DNA of 64,000 nucleotides from Myxococcota bacterium (GTDB taxonomy: Bacteria > Myxococcota_A > UBA9160 > SMWR01). Position 1 is the first letter of the stretch, and every line of letters begins with the position of its first letter. This document shows, piece after piece, positions 17,363 through 25,341 of this stretch. The position numbers were made by a program, and so were the translations under genes. The DNA lies in NCBI GenBank assembly GCA_039030075.1, contig JBCCEW010000001.1, positions 186,001-250,000 of the forward strand, written 5' to 3'. The notes beneath the pieces were generated by a model, which saw nothing but the letters and a program-made list of their open reading frames with translations, was not told the origin of the DNA and did no database searches.

Positions 17363-19633
17363 ATGGCGACCACCGCGAAGAACACGGAATGGCACTCCAC
17401 CGCCTGCATTCTCTGTGAGTGCAACTGCGGGATCGAGATCCAGCTGGGTGGAGAGGACGGCCGTCGCTTCACGCGCATCCGCGGCGACAAGAAGCACGTC
17501 ATGTCGAAGGGCTACGCCTGCGAGAAGCCGTCGCGCCTCGACTACTACCAGAACGGTCGCGACCGACTGCTGACGCCCCAGCGCCGGCGCGCGGACGGAA
17601 CCTACGAGTCGATCGACTGGGACACGGCGATCCGCGAGGTGGCCGAGCGCTTCTCCGCGATCCGCGACGAGCACGGCGGGGAGTCGATCTTCTACTACGG
17701 CGGCGGCGGTCAGGGGAACCATCTGCCCGGCGGCTACTCGCGCACGATCCGTTCGGTGCTGGGCTCGCGCTATCGCTCGAACGCCCTGGCCCAGGAGAAG
17801 ACCGGCGAGTTCTGGGTGGCCGGCAAGATGAGCGGCTGCATCACGCGCGGCGACTTCGAGCACTGCGAGGTCGGGGTCTTCATCGGCAAGAATCCCTGGT
17901 TCAGTCACAGCATGCCCCAGGCCCGGCTCACCCTGCGCGAGATCGCGAAGGATCCGAAGCGCAGCATGATCGTGATCGATCCGCGGCGCACCGAGACGGC
18001 CGACCTGGCCGACTTCCACCTGGCGGTGAAGCCGGGCGCGGATGCCTGGCTGCTCTCGGCGATGATCGCCGTGATCGTGCAGGAAGACCTCGTCGACAAG
18101 GCCTGGGTCGAGGCCCACACCGAGGGCGGCGAAGAGATCCTGCCCCACTTCGCGAGTCTCGACATCGCGACCTACTGCGAGAGGTCGGGCGTTCCCGAGG
18201 ACCAGGTGCGCGCGGCCAGCCGCCGCATCGCGGCGGCGGAGAGCGTGGCGCTCTTCGAGGACCTCGGGGTCCAGATGAACCGCCACTCGACGCTGGTCAG
18301 CTACCTGCACCGGCTGATCGCCTTCACGACGGGGAACTTCGGGAAGAAGGGAGCGATGTACTCGCCCGCCTCGCTCCAGCCCCTCGGCTCCTCGGGGGGT
18401 GGCGGCCAGCGCACCAGTCCGGTGGCGGGGGCGCGCATCATCTCCGGGCTCGTTCCGTGCAACGTGATCCCCGAGGAGATCCTGACCGACCACGAAAAGC
18501 GCTACCGCGCCATGCTCGTGGAAGCGGCGAATCCGGTGCACTCGCTGGCCGACAGCCGGCGCATGCGCGAGGCCTTCGAGGCCCTCGACTTCGTCGTGGT
18601 GATCGACGTGGCGATGACCGAGACGGCGCGTACGGCCGACTACGTGTTGCCGGTGTCGTCCCAGTTCGAGAAGGCGGAGGCGACGTTCTTCAACTTCGAG
18701 TTCCCCCACAACTACTTCCATCTGCGCCGGCCGCTGCTCGAGCCGCCGGACGGGCTCTTCTCGGAAGCCGAGCTTCACGCCCGCCTGGTCGAGGCGATGG
18801 GCGAGATGCCCACCGAGGCCGTGGAGGCGCTGCGCACCGCTTGGGACGAAGGCCGCGTCCCGTTCCGGGAGAAGTTCTTCGAGTTGTTGAGCAGCCAGCC
18901 GAATTTCTTCGCCCTGGCCCCGGTGGTGCTGTTCCGCGCGATCGGTGACAAACTCCCGCATCGGCTCGCCGAAGGCGCGGTGCTCTATGCGCTCTGCCAC
19001 ATGGCGGCGCAGAAGAATCCGGACTCGATCCGGCGCGCGGGCTTCGAAGGCGAGGGCCTCGACCTCGGGGACGCGCTCTTCGACGGTGTGCTCGCCGGGG
19101 AGAGCGGCGTGATCTTCTCGGTCGACGACTGGGATACCAGCTGGGAGCGGGTGTCCCGGGCGGACCAGCGGATCCAGCTGTCGATTCCCGAACTGCGCGA
19201 AGAACTCGAAGGCCTCGAGGACAGTGCGCCGATCGCGGGAACGGCCGAGTTTCCGTTCCTGCTGTCGGCGGGAGAACGACGCTCCTTCACAGCGAACACG
19301 ATCGTGCGCAACCCGGAATGGCGGAAGAAGGACGCCGGGGGGGCGCTGCGCATCCACCCCGAAGACGCCCAGGAGCTGGGCCTCGCCGATGGGGGCCGCG
19401 CGCGGCTGTCGACGCGTCGCGGAGCCACCGAGGTGAGCGTCGAGCTCTCCGACCGGATGCAGCGCGGCCACGTGTCGATCCCGAACGGTCTGGGACTCGA
19501 CTACCCCGACGAGAGCGGCGCGCGGCAGCCGACCGGCGTCTCGCCGAACGAGCTGACGGCGGCCGAGGATCGGGACTGGCTCGCCGGGACCCCCTGGCAC
19601 AAGAGCACCCTGGCCCGGGTCGAAGCGCTGTGA
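17363..19633 (+). CDS. Molybdopterin-dependent oxidoreductase (DMSO reductase family)
   Basis: 756 residues; ATG with CAGGAG upstream. The N-terminus has the [4Fe-4S] motif C-x2-C-x3-C in ACILCECNCGIEI and a fourth Cys in KGYACEKPSR. The molybdopterin core follows (YYGGGGQGNHLPGGY, IGKNPWFSHSMPQ, IVIDPRRTETAD), and the C-terminal dinucleotide-binding barrel ends near ERRSFTANTIVRNPEWR and SIPNGLG. No Tat signal is seen, so it is probably cytoplasmic. Related enzymes include formate dehydrogenases, but the substrate cannot be told. There is no adjacent iron-sulfur or membrane subunit gene. It is divergent from an HxlR regulator and followed by a GST. Confidence 0.92.
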   Translation: MATTAKNTEWHSTACILCECNCGIEIQLGGEDGRRFTRIRGDKKHVMSKGYACEKPSRLDYYQNGRDRLLTPQRRRADGTYESIDWDTAIREVAERFSAIRDEHGGESIFYYGGGGQGNHLPGGYSRTIRSVLGSRYRSNALAQEKTGEFWVAGKMSGCITRGDFEHCEVGVFIGKNPWFSHSMPQARLTLREIAKDPKRSMIVIDPRRTETADLADFHLAVKPGADAWLLSAMIAVIVQEDLVDKAWVEAHTEGGEEILPHFASLDIATYCERSGVPEDQVRAASRRIAAAESVALFEDLGVQMNRHSTLVSYLHRLIAFTTGNFGKKGAMYSPASLQPLGSSGGGGQRTSPVAGARIISGLVPCNVIPEEILTDHEKRYRAMLVEAANPVHSLADSRRMREAFEALDFVVVIDVAMTETARTADYVLPVSSQFEKAEATFFNFEFPHNYFHLRRPLLEPPDGLFSEAELHARLVEAMGEMPTEAVEALRTAWDEGRVPFREKFFELLSSQPNFFALAPVVLFRAIGDKLPHRLAEGAVLYALCHMAAQKNPDSIRRAGFEGEGLDLGDALFDGVLAGESGVIFSVDDWDTSWERVSRADQRIQLSIPELREELEGLEDSAPIAGTAEFPFLLSAGERRSFTANTIVRNPEWRKKDAGGALRIHPEDAQELGLADGGRARLSTRRGATEVSVELSDRMQRGHVSIPNGLGLDYPDESGARQPTGVSPNELTAAEDRDWLAGTPWHKSTLARVEAL

Positions 19634-19655
19634 TGCCGCAGACGGGGGACGGCAG

Positions 19656-20504
19656 GTGGGCGACGCCGTGAGTGCGACGTCTCCGGAAGGGCCGGTCCTC
19701 CGGCTCTTCTCCTACCTGCCCAACCCGCGGCTGGCGAAAGCCACGATCGCCGCGCGCCTGTGCGGCCTGGATCTCGAGACCCGCGGTGCGAAGCCGCCGG
19801 AACTCGCGAACTGGCTGTGGGATTTCGAGGCGCGTCCACTCGCGCCGGGCGAGGCCGATGCCTCCGACACGGAGCGCCAGGCCCGGACCGGCTTCCAGGG
19901 GAAGCTCCACAAGACCGACGCGTTCCTCGACGCGCATCCTTTCGGCACGGTTCCCGCGGCGTTCAGCCCCGACGGTCGCGTGGGGATCTTCGAGTCGAAC
20001 AGCATCGCGCGCGCGGTCGCGCGCATCGGCCAGTCGCGCTGCAACCTCTACGGGCACGATGCCTACGAGGCGTCACGCATCGACAGCTTTCTCGATGTGA
20101 GCCTGGTCTTCGCCCGCGCGTCCCAGCGCTATCTGCTGGCGCTGGGCGGTGATCGGCTCGACGCTGTTCTCTACGAAGAAACGCGCGAAGCGTTGACGTC
20201 CTATCTGGCAGGGATGGACCAGGCGTTGGCCCCGGACCGCGCGACACTGGTGGGGGAGGCCTTGAGCCTCGCCGACATCGTGTACGCCGCCGAGATCACC
20301 CTGCTGTGCGGGGAGGGGCGGTCCCTCGCGACGCTCGCGTCCCTCGGCGTGCCTCCGCTGCTCGATGCCGCCGCGAAGGACTTTCCCCGCGCGTGGGCCT
20401 GCTTCGAGCGGTTGTGCGCGCACGCCGCATTCGCACCGGACCTGGGACCCTACCTCGACAAGGTCGCACGCAAGCGGGCCGAGGCCGAGGCCGCGCAGGC
20501 CTGA
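19656..20504 (+). CDS. Glutathione S-transferase-like protein
   Basis: 282 residues. The N-terminal thioredoxin-like domain has LRLFSYLPNPRLAKA, HPFGTVPAAF (cis-Pro) and ESNSIARAVAR, the Glu-Ser glutathione-binding motif; a helical GST-C domain follows (ALSLADIVYAAEITLL). The layout is like eukaryotic EF1B-gamma-type GSTs with a short linker. It could conjugate or reduce an electrophile related to the preceding molybdoenzyme; that is inference. The start is a GTG at 19656, with another in-frame GTG at 19668. It lies 22 bases after the oxidoreductase stop, suggesting one transcript. Confidence 0.85.
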   Translation: MGDAVSATSPEGPVLRLFSYLPNPRLAKATIAARLCGLDLETRGAKPPELANWLWDFEARPLAPGEADASDTERQARTGFQGKLHKTDAFLDAHPFGTVPAAFSPDGRVGIFESNSIARAVARIGQSRCNLYGHDAYEASRIDSFLDVSLVFARASQRYLLALGGDRLDAVLYEETREALTSYLAGMDQALAPDRATLVGEALSLADIVYAAEITLLCGEGRSLATLASLGVPPLLDAAAKDFPRAWACFERLCAHAAFAPDLGPYLDKVARKRAEAEAAQA

Positions 20505-20515
20505 CCGCTTGCGGG

Positions 20516-22048
20516 CTAGTCCCCCGCGCGGCGATGAGCGAGCAGGGAGAGTCCGGCGATCAGCTTGTCGCGCAGGTCGCGGGGGTCGATGACGTCGTCG
20601 TAGGTCAGCGCCTCGGCCATGCCCCACGGCCCGCCGCGCTGGCGCTCCTCCACCTGGGACTGGGTGTCCGAGTCGAGCTTCGCGGACGCACCGCCGCTCG
20701 CCGCGGGCATCGCGTCCATCGTCACGCCGGGGAAGGCGAAGGACAGGGTCTGCTTGTCGAAGGGGTTCTGGGCCATCGACGAGGCGCCGAACCCGAAGGA
20801 CTTGCGCAGCGTGACGTGGAGCTTCGGGACGCGCGCGCGCCGCTGAGCCTGGAACATCTTCCCCGCCCACTTCAGGATCCCGTCGCGCTCGGCCTGGGTG
20901 CCGGCCATGACGCCCGGGTTGTCGGCGAGGAAGACGAGGGGCAGGCCGAAGGCATCGGCGGTGTGGATGAAGTCGGTGGCCTTGATCGCCGCCGGCGTAT
21001 CGACGGCGCCGGCGCGCACGGCCGGGTTGTTCGCCAGGATGGCAACGGCGTGGCCGCCGAGGAAGGCGAGGGCGCACACCAGGGAGCGGCCGTAGCGCGG
21101 CTGGATCTCGAAGAGGCTGTCGGCGTCGACCACTTCTTCGAGCACGCGCGCCATCTTGTAGGGGCGTCGCTCGTTCGCGGGCATGAGATCGAAGATGCGC
21201 TCGAGTCGACGCGGCGCGGCGTCGGGGCCGTCGCGACGCGGCGGCGCCTCGGCGCAGTTCGCCGGGAAGTAGCCGAGGTAGCGGCGCGCCATGGCGATCG
21301 CTTCGTCGTCGTCGGCTGCGAGGTTGTGGGCGGTGCCGGCGACTTCGGTGCAGAGCTTCGCGCCGCCGAGCTCTTCCTTGGTGACGTCCTCGCCAGTGGC
21401 GGCTTTCACGAGCGGCGGTCCGCCCGTGAACATCGACGCGTGAGCGCTCATCACCGTGAAGTCGGAGAGCGGGGCGGCGAGGGCACCGTGGCCGGCCGAC
21501 GCGCCGAGCACGAGACACACCATCGGCACCTGGCCGGACAGGTCGGCGAGGGCGAGAAGATCGTTCGGGGTGCGTCCGCCTCCCTCGAGGTTGCTGGTCA
21601 ACCGGTGCCCGGCGCCGTCGAGCATCATCACCAGCGGGATGCGCTCCTGCTCGGCGAGCTCACACAGGCGGTAGCGCTTCGCCATCGAGCCCTTGCCGAT
21701 CGAGCCCCCCAGCACCGAGAAGTCTTCCGCGCCGGCCAGAGTCGGGCGACCATCGATGCGCCCGAAGCCCGCCACGAAGGCGTCGGCCGGGACGTCCTCG
21801 CCGCCCACCAGGGAGCCGATTTCGGTAAAGCTGCCTGGATCGAACAGGGCGGCGATGCGCTGGCGTGCGTCGCGCTTGCCGCGGCCGTGCATGAGGCGCG
21901 CGACGCGTTCCTCGCCGCCCATGTCCCGTGCGCGCGACTGACGGCGATCGAGCTCATCGAGCAGCGGTTTCCAGTCCGCCTCGCCGCTGCTTGCACGCTG
22001 GTCCCGGCGCTGGCCGCCCCTAGATTCGCTGTCTCGCGTGTCGCTCAC
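20516..22048 (-). CDS. Acyl-CoA carboxylase carboxyltransferase (beta) subunit
   Basis: 510 residues of crotonase-type carboxyltransferase. SVLGGSIGKGSMAKRYRL, LDGAGHRL and ASAGHGALAAPLSDF are the N-half motifs, and GHAVAILANNPAVRAGAVD and FLADNPGVMAGTQAE the C-half motifs. It would carboxylate an acyl-CoA (propionyl-, acetyl- or methylcrotonyl-type) using carboxybiotin. No biotin carboxylase or carrier gene is adjacent, so the partner must be elsewhere. The start is GTG at 22048 with GGAGG at 22054-22058; longer readings would run into the divergent dehydrogenase promoter. Confidence 0.9.
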   Translation of the reverse strand: MSDTRDSESRGGQRRDQRASSGEADWKPLLDELDRRQSRARDMGGEERVARLMHGRGKRDARQRIAALFDPGSFTEIGSLVGGEDVPADAFVAGFGRIDGRPTLAGAEDFSVLGGSIGKGSMAKRYRLCELAEQERIPLVMMLDGAGHRLTSNLEGGGRTPNDLLALADLSGQVPMVCLVLGASAGHGALAAPLSDFTVMSAHASMFTGGPPLVKAATGEDVTKEELGGAKLCTEVAGTAHNLAADDDEAIAMARRYLGYFPANCAEAPPRRDGPDAAPRRLERIFDLMPANERRPYKMARVLEEVVDADSLFEIQPRYGRSLVCALAFLGGHAVAILANNPAVRAGAVDTPAAIKATDFIHTADAFGLPLVFLADNPGVMAGTQAERDGILKWAGKMFQAQRRARVPKLHVTLRKSFGFGASSMAQNPFDKQTLSFAFPGVTMDAMPAASGGASAKLDSDTQSQVEERQRGGPWGMAEALTYDDVIDPRDLRDKLIAGLSLLAHRRAGD

Positions 22049-22056
22049 GACATCCT

Positions 22057-22080
22057 CCGCTGTCGATGGTATATCAGCGG
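22057..22080. promoter_or_regulatory. Inverted repeat in the carboxyltransferase/dehydrogenase divergent gap
   Basis: CCGCTG (22057-22062) and CAGCGG (22075-22080) flank an AT-richer 12-base centre containing GGTATAT. The element overlaps the ribosome site of the carboxyltransferase and lies about 40-65 bases before the dehydrogenase ATG. A regulator site is plausible, but no regulator gene is adjacent. Confidence 0.3.
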
Positions 22081-22121
22081 TCCCCACGAGCGCCGCGCCG
22101 AGGCGCCGAACGAGGACCCCC

Positions 22122-23195
22122 ATGGACTTTGGCCTCTCCGAGGAGCAGCGACTCCTCCAGGACACCCTGCGCAACTTCGCCGGCCAAGAGTGCCCGCTGC
22201 CGCGCCTTCGCGAACTCTTCGAGGCGGGGCAGGGCCACGATCCCGAGCTCTGGAAGGGCCTCGTCGAGATCGGCGTCGGGGGTCTCGCGCTGCCCGAGGC
22301 CCACGGTGGCAGCGGTCTCGAAGTGTTGGACCTGGCGCTCGTGGCCGAAGTGCTCGGGGAGGCCGCGCTGCCCGTCCCCTTTCTCGGTCACGCCCTTGCT
22401 GGTCTGGCGATCGCCTGGGGAGGCAGCGAGGCACAGCAGGCCGAGTGGCTGCCGAAGCTCGCGACCGGTGACGTCACGGCCACCGTGGCGCTCCTCGAGG
22501 GCTCCTCTGCGTGGCAGCCCGAGGAGTGGGCGTTGGCACCGGGCGCGTCGCTGCGCGGCGAGAAGCGCTACGTCCCCGACGCGGCGCGGGCCGATCTGCT
22601 CGTCGTGGGTACCCAGGGCGGTGGGTTCGCCCTCGTCGAGACCGGTGACCCGGGCGTGTCGTGGACCGCGGAAGAGGGCCTCGACCGCACGCGCGGGATC
22701 GCTCACCTGCACCTCGACGGCGCGAAGGCCGAGGCCCTGCCGGGCGCCGGCGCGGCCGCGCGCGTGCGCGACGCCGCTCTCGCGATCCTCGCGGCCGATG
22801 CGTTCGGCGCGGCCTGGCGGCTCCTGCGCATGACGATCGAGTACGCCGGAACCCGCGAGCAGTTCGGGACGCCCCTCGCCCAGTTTCAGGGCGTGAAGCA
22901 CCAGATCGCGAACGCGGCCACCTCCCTCGAGCCCGCGCGCGGGCTGTGGTGGTACGCCGCGCACGCGGTCGACCAGCTCCCGGACCGGGCGCCCCACGCT
23001 TCCGCCCACGCGAAGGCCCACCTCACCGATCGCGCGATCGGTGCCGCCCGCGACGCCGTCGAGCTGCACGGGGGCATCGGGTACACCTGGGAGTCCGATG
23101 TCCAGATCTGGTTCAAGCGCGTGCTCTTCGACCGCACCTTCCTCGGCGGTCCCGAGGTGCACCGCGAGCGCGCTGCCCAGATTTCCGGTTGGTAG
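22122..23195 (+). CDS. Acyl-CoA dehydrogenase, short subunit of pair C
   Basis: 357 residues, the shortest ACAD here. N-terminal GLSEEQRLLQDTLRNFAGQE, degenerate middle domain, and C-terminal VELHGGIGYTWESDVQIWFKR. The region that would carry the H-E-R Glu reads LAILAADAFG, so it is probably the non-catalytic partner of the next gene. The ATG at 22122 gives the standard N-terminus; GAGGACC precedes it. It is divergent from the carboxyltransferase. Confidence 0.9.
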   Translation: MDFGLSEEQRLLQDTLRNFAGQECPLPRLRELFEAGQGHDPELWKGLVEIGVGGLALPEAHGGSGLEVLDLALVAEVLGEAALPVPFLGHALAGLAIAWGGSEAQQAEWLPKLATGDVTATVALLEGSSAWQPEEWALAPGASLRGEKRYVPDAARADLLVVGTQGGGFALVETGDPGVSWTAEEGLDRTRGIAHLHLDGAKAEALPGAGAAARVRDAALAILAADAFGAAWRLLRMTIEYAGTREQFGTPLAQFQGVKHQIANAATSLEPARGLWWYAAHAVDQLPDRAPHASAHAKAHLTDRAIGAARDAVELHGGIGYTWESDVQIWFKRVLFDRTFLGGPEVHRERAAQISGW

Positions 23196-23250
23196 GCGCA
23201 GAAGCTGGTAAGCGCGCTGCCCGCTAGCCGCGCGCCACAGGAGACCCCCG

Positions 23251-24459
23251 ATGGACCTACGATACGGAGAGAAGTACGAAGCCTTCCGCGCCGAGGTGCG
23301 CGCCTTCCTCGAAGGTTGGCCCCTGCAGGGCGACGAGGCGAAGTTGCCCGAGCAGGAGCAGCAGGCGCTCTTCCGCCGCCGCGGGATCGAGCGGGGCTTC
23401 GTCTACCGACACGTCCCGGTGGAGTACGGCGGCTCCGGGGGCGAGCCCGACGTGATCCTCGACCAGATCCTGCAAGAGGAATACGCGGGCAGTGGCGCGC
23501 CGGGCAACCTGCTGACCCAGGGCGCCGCCATGCTCGCGCCGACCCTGCTCGAGATGGGTACCGAGGCCCAGAAGCAGCGCTTCGTCCCGAAGGCCCTCAC
23601 CGGTGAGGAGATCTGGTGCCAGGGCTACAGCGAGCCGGGCGCGGGCAGCGACCTCGCATCGCTCTCGTCGCGCGCCGAGCTCGTCGGCGACGAGTGGGTG
23701 ATCCACGGCCACAAGATCTGGACGTCCGGTGCGGAGAAGTCGGACTGGATGTTCGGGCTGTTCCGCACCGAGCCCGATGCTGCGAAGCACGCGGGTATCT
23801 CCTACCTGCTGATCGACATGAAATCGCCGGGCATCGACGTGCGGCCTCTGCGCGAAATGACCGGCGGGGCCCTCTTCAACGAGGTGTTCTTCGACGGTGT
23901 GCGCACGCCCGCCGAGAACGTCGTCGGGCAGCGCGGTCAGGGCTGGCAGGTCTCGCGCGCCACGCTCAAGCACGAGCGCAACATGATCGGCAATCCGAAC
24001 CAGACGCGGCACATGTTCGAAGAGCTGGTGGCGCTGGCGCGGAAGGGCGACGGGAACGCCGGCCCGGGGCTCTCGGACCCCCATGTGCGCCAGCGACTGG
24101 CCGAGCTCGAGGGGTACCTGCTGAGTCAGGAGTACACGGCGAAGCGGATCCTGAGCGCAACGGCGCGGGGCGAGCTCGAAGATGTGATGCTGCCGATGAT
24201 GATGATGAAGCTCCACGGCACGAACCTGCGTCGCGGGCTCTCGGACGCGGGCTTCGATTGGATCGGTGCCGACGGGCTGCGTGAGCTCCTCGACGAGGAA
24301 CAGGTCCCCTACGCCGCGGGAACGCCCGGCGCCTGGACCGCGCGGATGATGAGCGCCATTGCGATCGCAATCGCTGGCGGCGCGTCGAACATCCAGCGCA
24401 ACATCATCGGTGAGCGCGGGTTGGGCCTGCCGCGCGACCTGCGGGCGCCGAAGGGCTAG
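23251..24459 (+). CDS. Acyl-CoA dehydrogenase, long subunit of pair C
   Basis: 402 residues with CAGGAGACCCCC before the ATG. Motifs: VPVEYGGSGGE, QGYSEPGAGSDLASL, KIWTSGAEKSDW, SRATLKHERNMIGN (presumed G-helix Glu) and IAGGASNIQRNIIGERGLGLP. In the last motif the Glu-Ile-Gln of its relatives is Asn-Ile-Gln. It lies 55 bases after its partner. The family reaction is FAD-dependent alpha,beta-desaturation of an acyl-CoA; the substrate is unknown. Confidence 0.93.
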   Translation: MDLRYGEKYEAFRAEVRAFLEGWPLQGDEAKLPEQEQQALFRRRGIERGFVYRHVPVEYGGSGGEPDVILDQILQEEYAGSGAPGNLLTQGAAMLAPTLLEMGTEAQKQRFVPKALTGEEIWCQGYSEPGAGSDLASLSSRAELVGDEWVIHGHKIWTSGAEKSDWMFGLFRTEPDAAKHAGISYLLIDMKSPGIDVRPLREMTGGALFNEVFFDGVRTPAENVVGQRGQGWQVSRATLKHERNMIGNPNQTRHMFEELVALARKGDGNAGPGLSDPHVRQRLAELEGYLLSQEYTAKRILSATARGELEDVMLPMMMMKLHGTNLRRGLSDAGFDWIGADGLRELLDEEQVPYAAGTPGAWTARMMSAIAIAIAGGASNIQRNIIGERGLGLPRDLRAPKG

Positions 24460-24477
24460 CCGCCCAGCCGCTACGGA

Positions 24478-25314
24478 TCAGATCGTGGCCGGCGTCAGCT
24501 TGGCGCCGGGAACGTCGAGCCGGGTGCGCAGCACGCAGCCGCGCAGCTCGGGCTGTTCGGTGTGGTCCGCGGTGGTGACGATGAGGTCGCGTCCGTCCTC
24601 GCCGGCGAAACACAGCGATGTGACGATCCGCGCCGGCACCTCGAGGCTCCACTCGACCTGACCGTCGGCGCGGTAGCGATCCACGCGCCCGCCGCCCGCG
24701 CTGGCCACCCAGATGCGCCCGCGTTCGTCGACGGCCATCCCGTCGGGCTGGCCGCCCTGCATGCGGAAGCTGCGCCGCTCGATCGCGTCGTCGCCCCGGG
24801 TGAGGTCGTGGGCGAGCACCACGCCGGAGCGCGTGTCCGAGTGGTAGAGGGTCGAGCGGCCGTCGGGCGAGAACGCGATGCCGTTGCCGTGCATGACGCC
24901 TCCGTAGAGCGCGGTGGCCTTGCCCTCGGCCTCGATGCGGAAGCACTCGCCGGGAATCGGCTGCGCATCGCGGTCGAAGACCGGGAAGCGCAGCGCTCCG
25001 GCGTAGACGCGCCCTTCGCCGTCGGTGCAGAGGTCGTTCCAGCCCGGCAACCCTTCGATCGAGAAGAGCGTGCGCGTCTGCCCGTCCTTCACGTGGACGA
25101 TGTCGCGCCCCGAGAGCACGACTCCTCCGTCCGCGTGGAGCGCGATGCCTCCCACCCCGCGTCGCTTCGGGACGACCGTCGTCACCTCGCGCGTCTGGGG
25201 GTCGACGCGATACACGCCGCCCCCGAAGACGTCACTGAACAGAATGGTGCCGTCGACGTCCTCGGTCGGCCCTTCGACCAGCCCGTAGCCGCTGGCGAGT
25301 ACCTCGAACGACAC
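24478..25314 (-). CDS. SMP-30/gluconolactonase-family protein
   Basis: 278 residues forming a six-bladed propeller. Conserved metal-site residues are visible: Glu in LVEGPTEDVDG (residues about 12-22), Asn in GWNDLCTDGEGRVYAG, Asn in MHGNGIAFSPDGR and Asp in QPDGMAVDERGRIWVAS. Family members are Ca- or Zn-dependent lactonases. A GTG start is preceded by CAGGAG. Since it converges with an acyl-CoA dehydrogenase gene, a lactone intermediate of catabolism is possible. There is no signal peptide. Confidence 0.9.
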   Translation of the reverse strand: MSFEVLASGYGLVEGPTEDVDGTILFSDVFGGGVYRVDPQTREVTTVVPKRRGVGGIALHADGGVVLSGRDIVHVKDGQTRTLFSIEGLPGWNDLCTDGEGRVYAGALRFPVFDRDAQPIPGECFRIEAEGKATALYGGVMHGNGIAFSPDGRSTLYHSDTRSGVVLAHDLTRGDDAIERRSFRMQGGQPDGMAVDERGRIWVASAGGGRVDRYRADGQVEWSLEVPARIVTSLCFAGEDGRDLIVTTADHTEQPELRGCVLRTRLDVPGAKLTPATI

Positions 25315-25341
25315 GCGTGAACTCCTGTTTCGAACGGTCGG

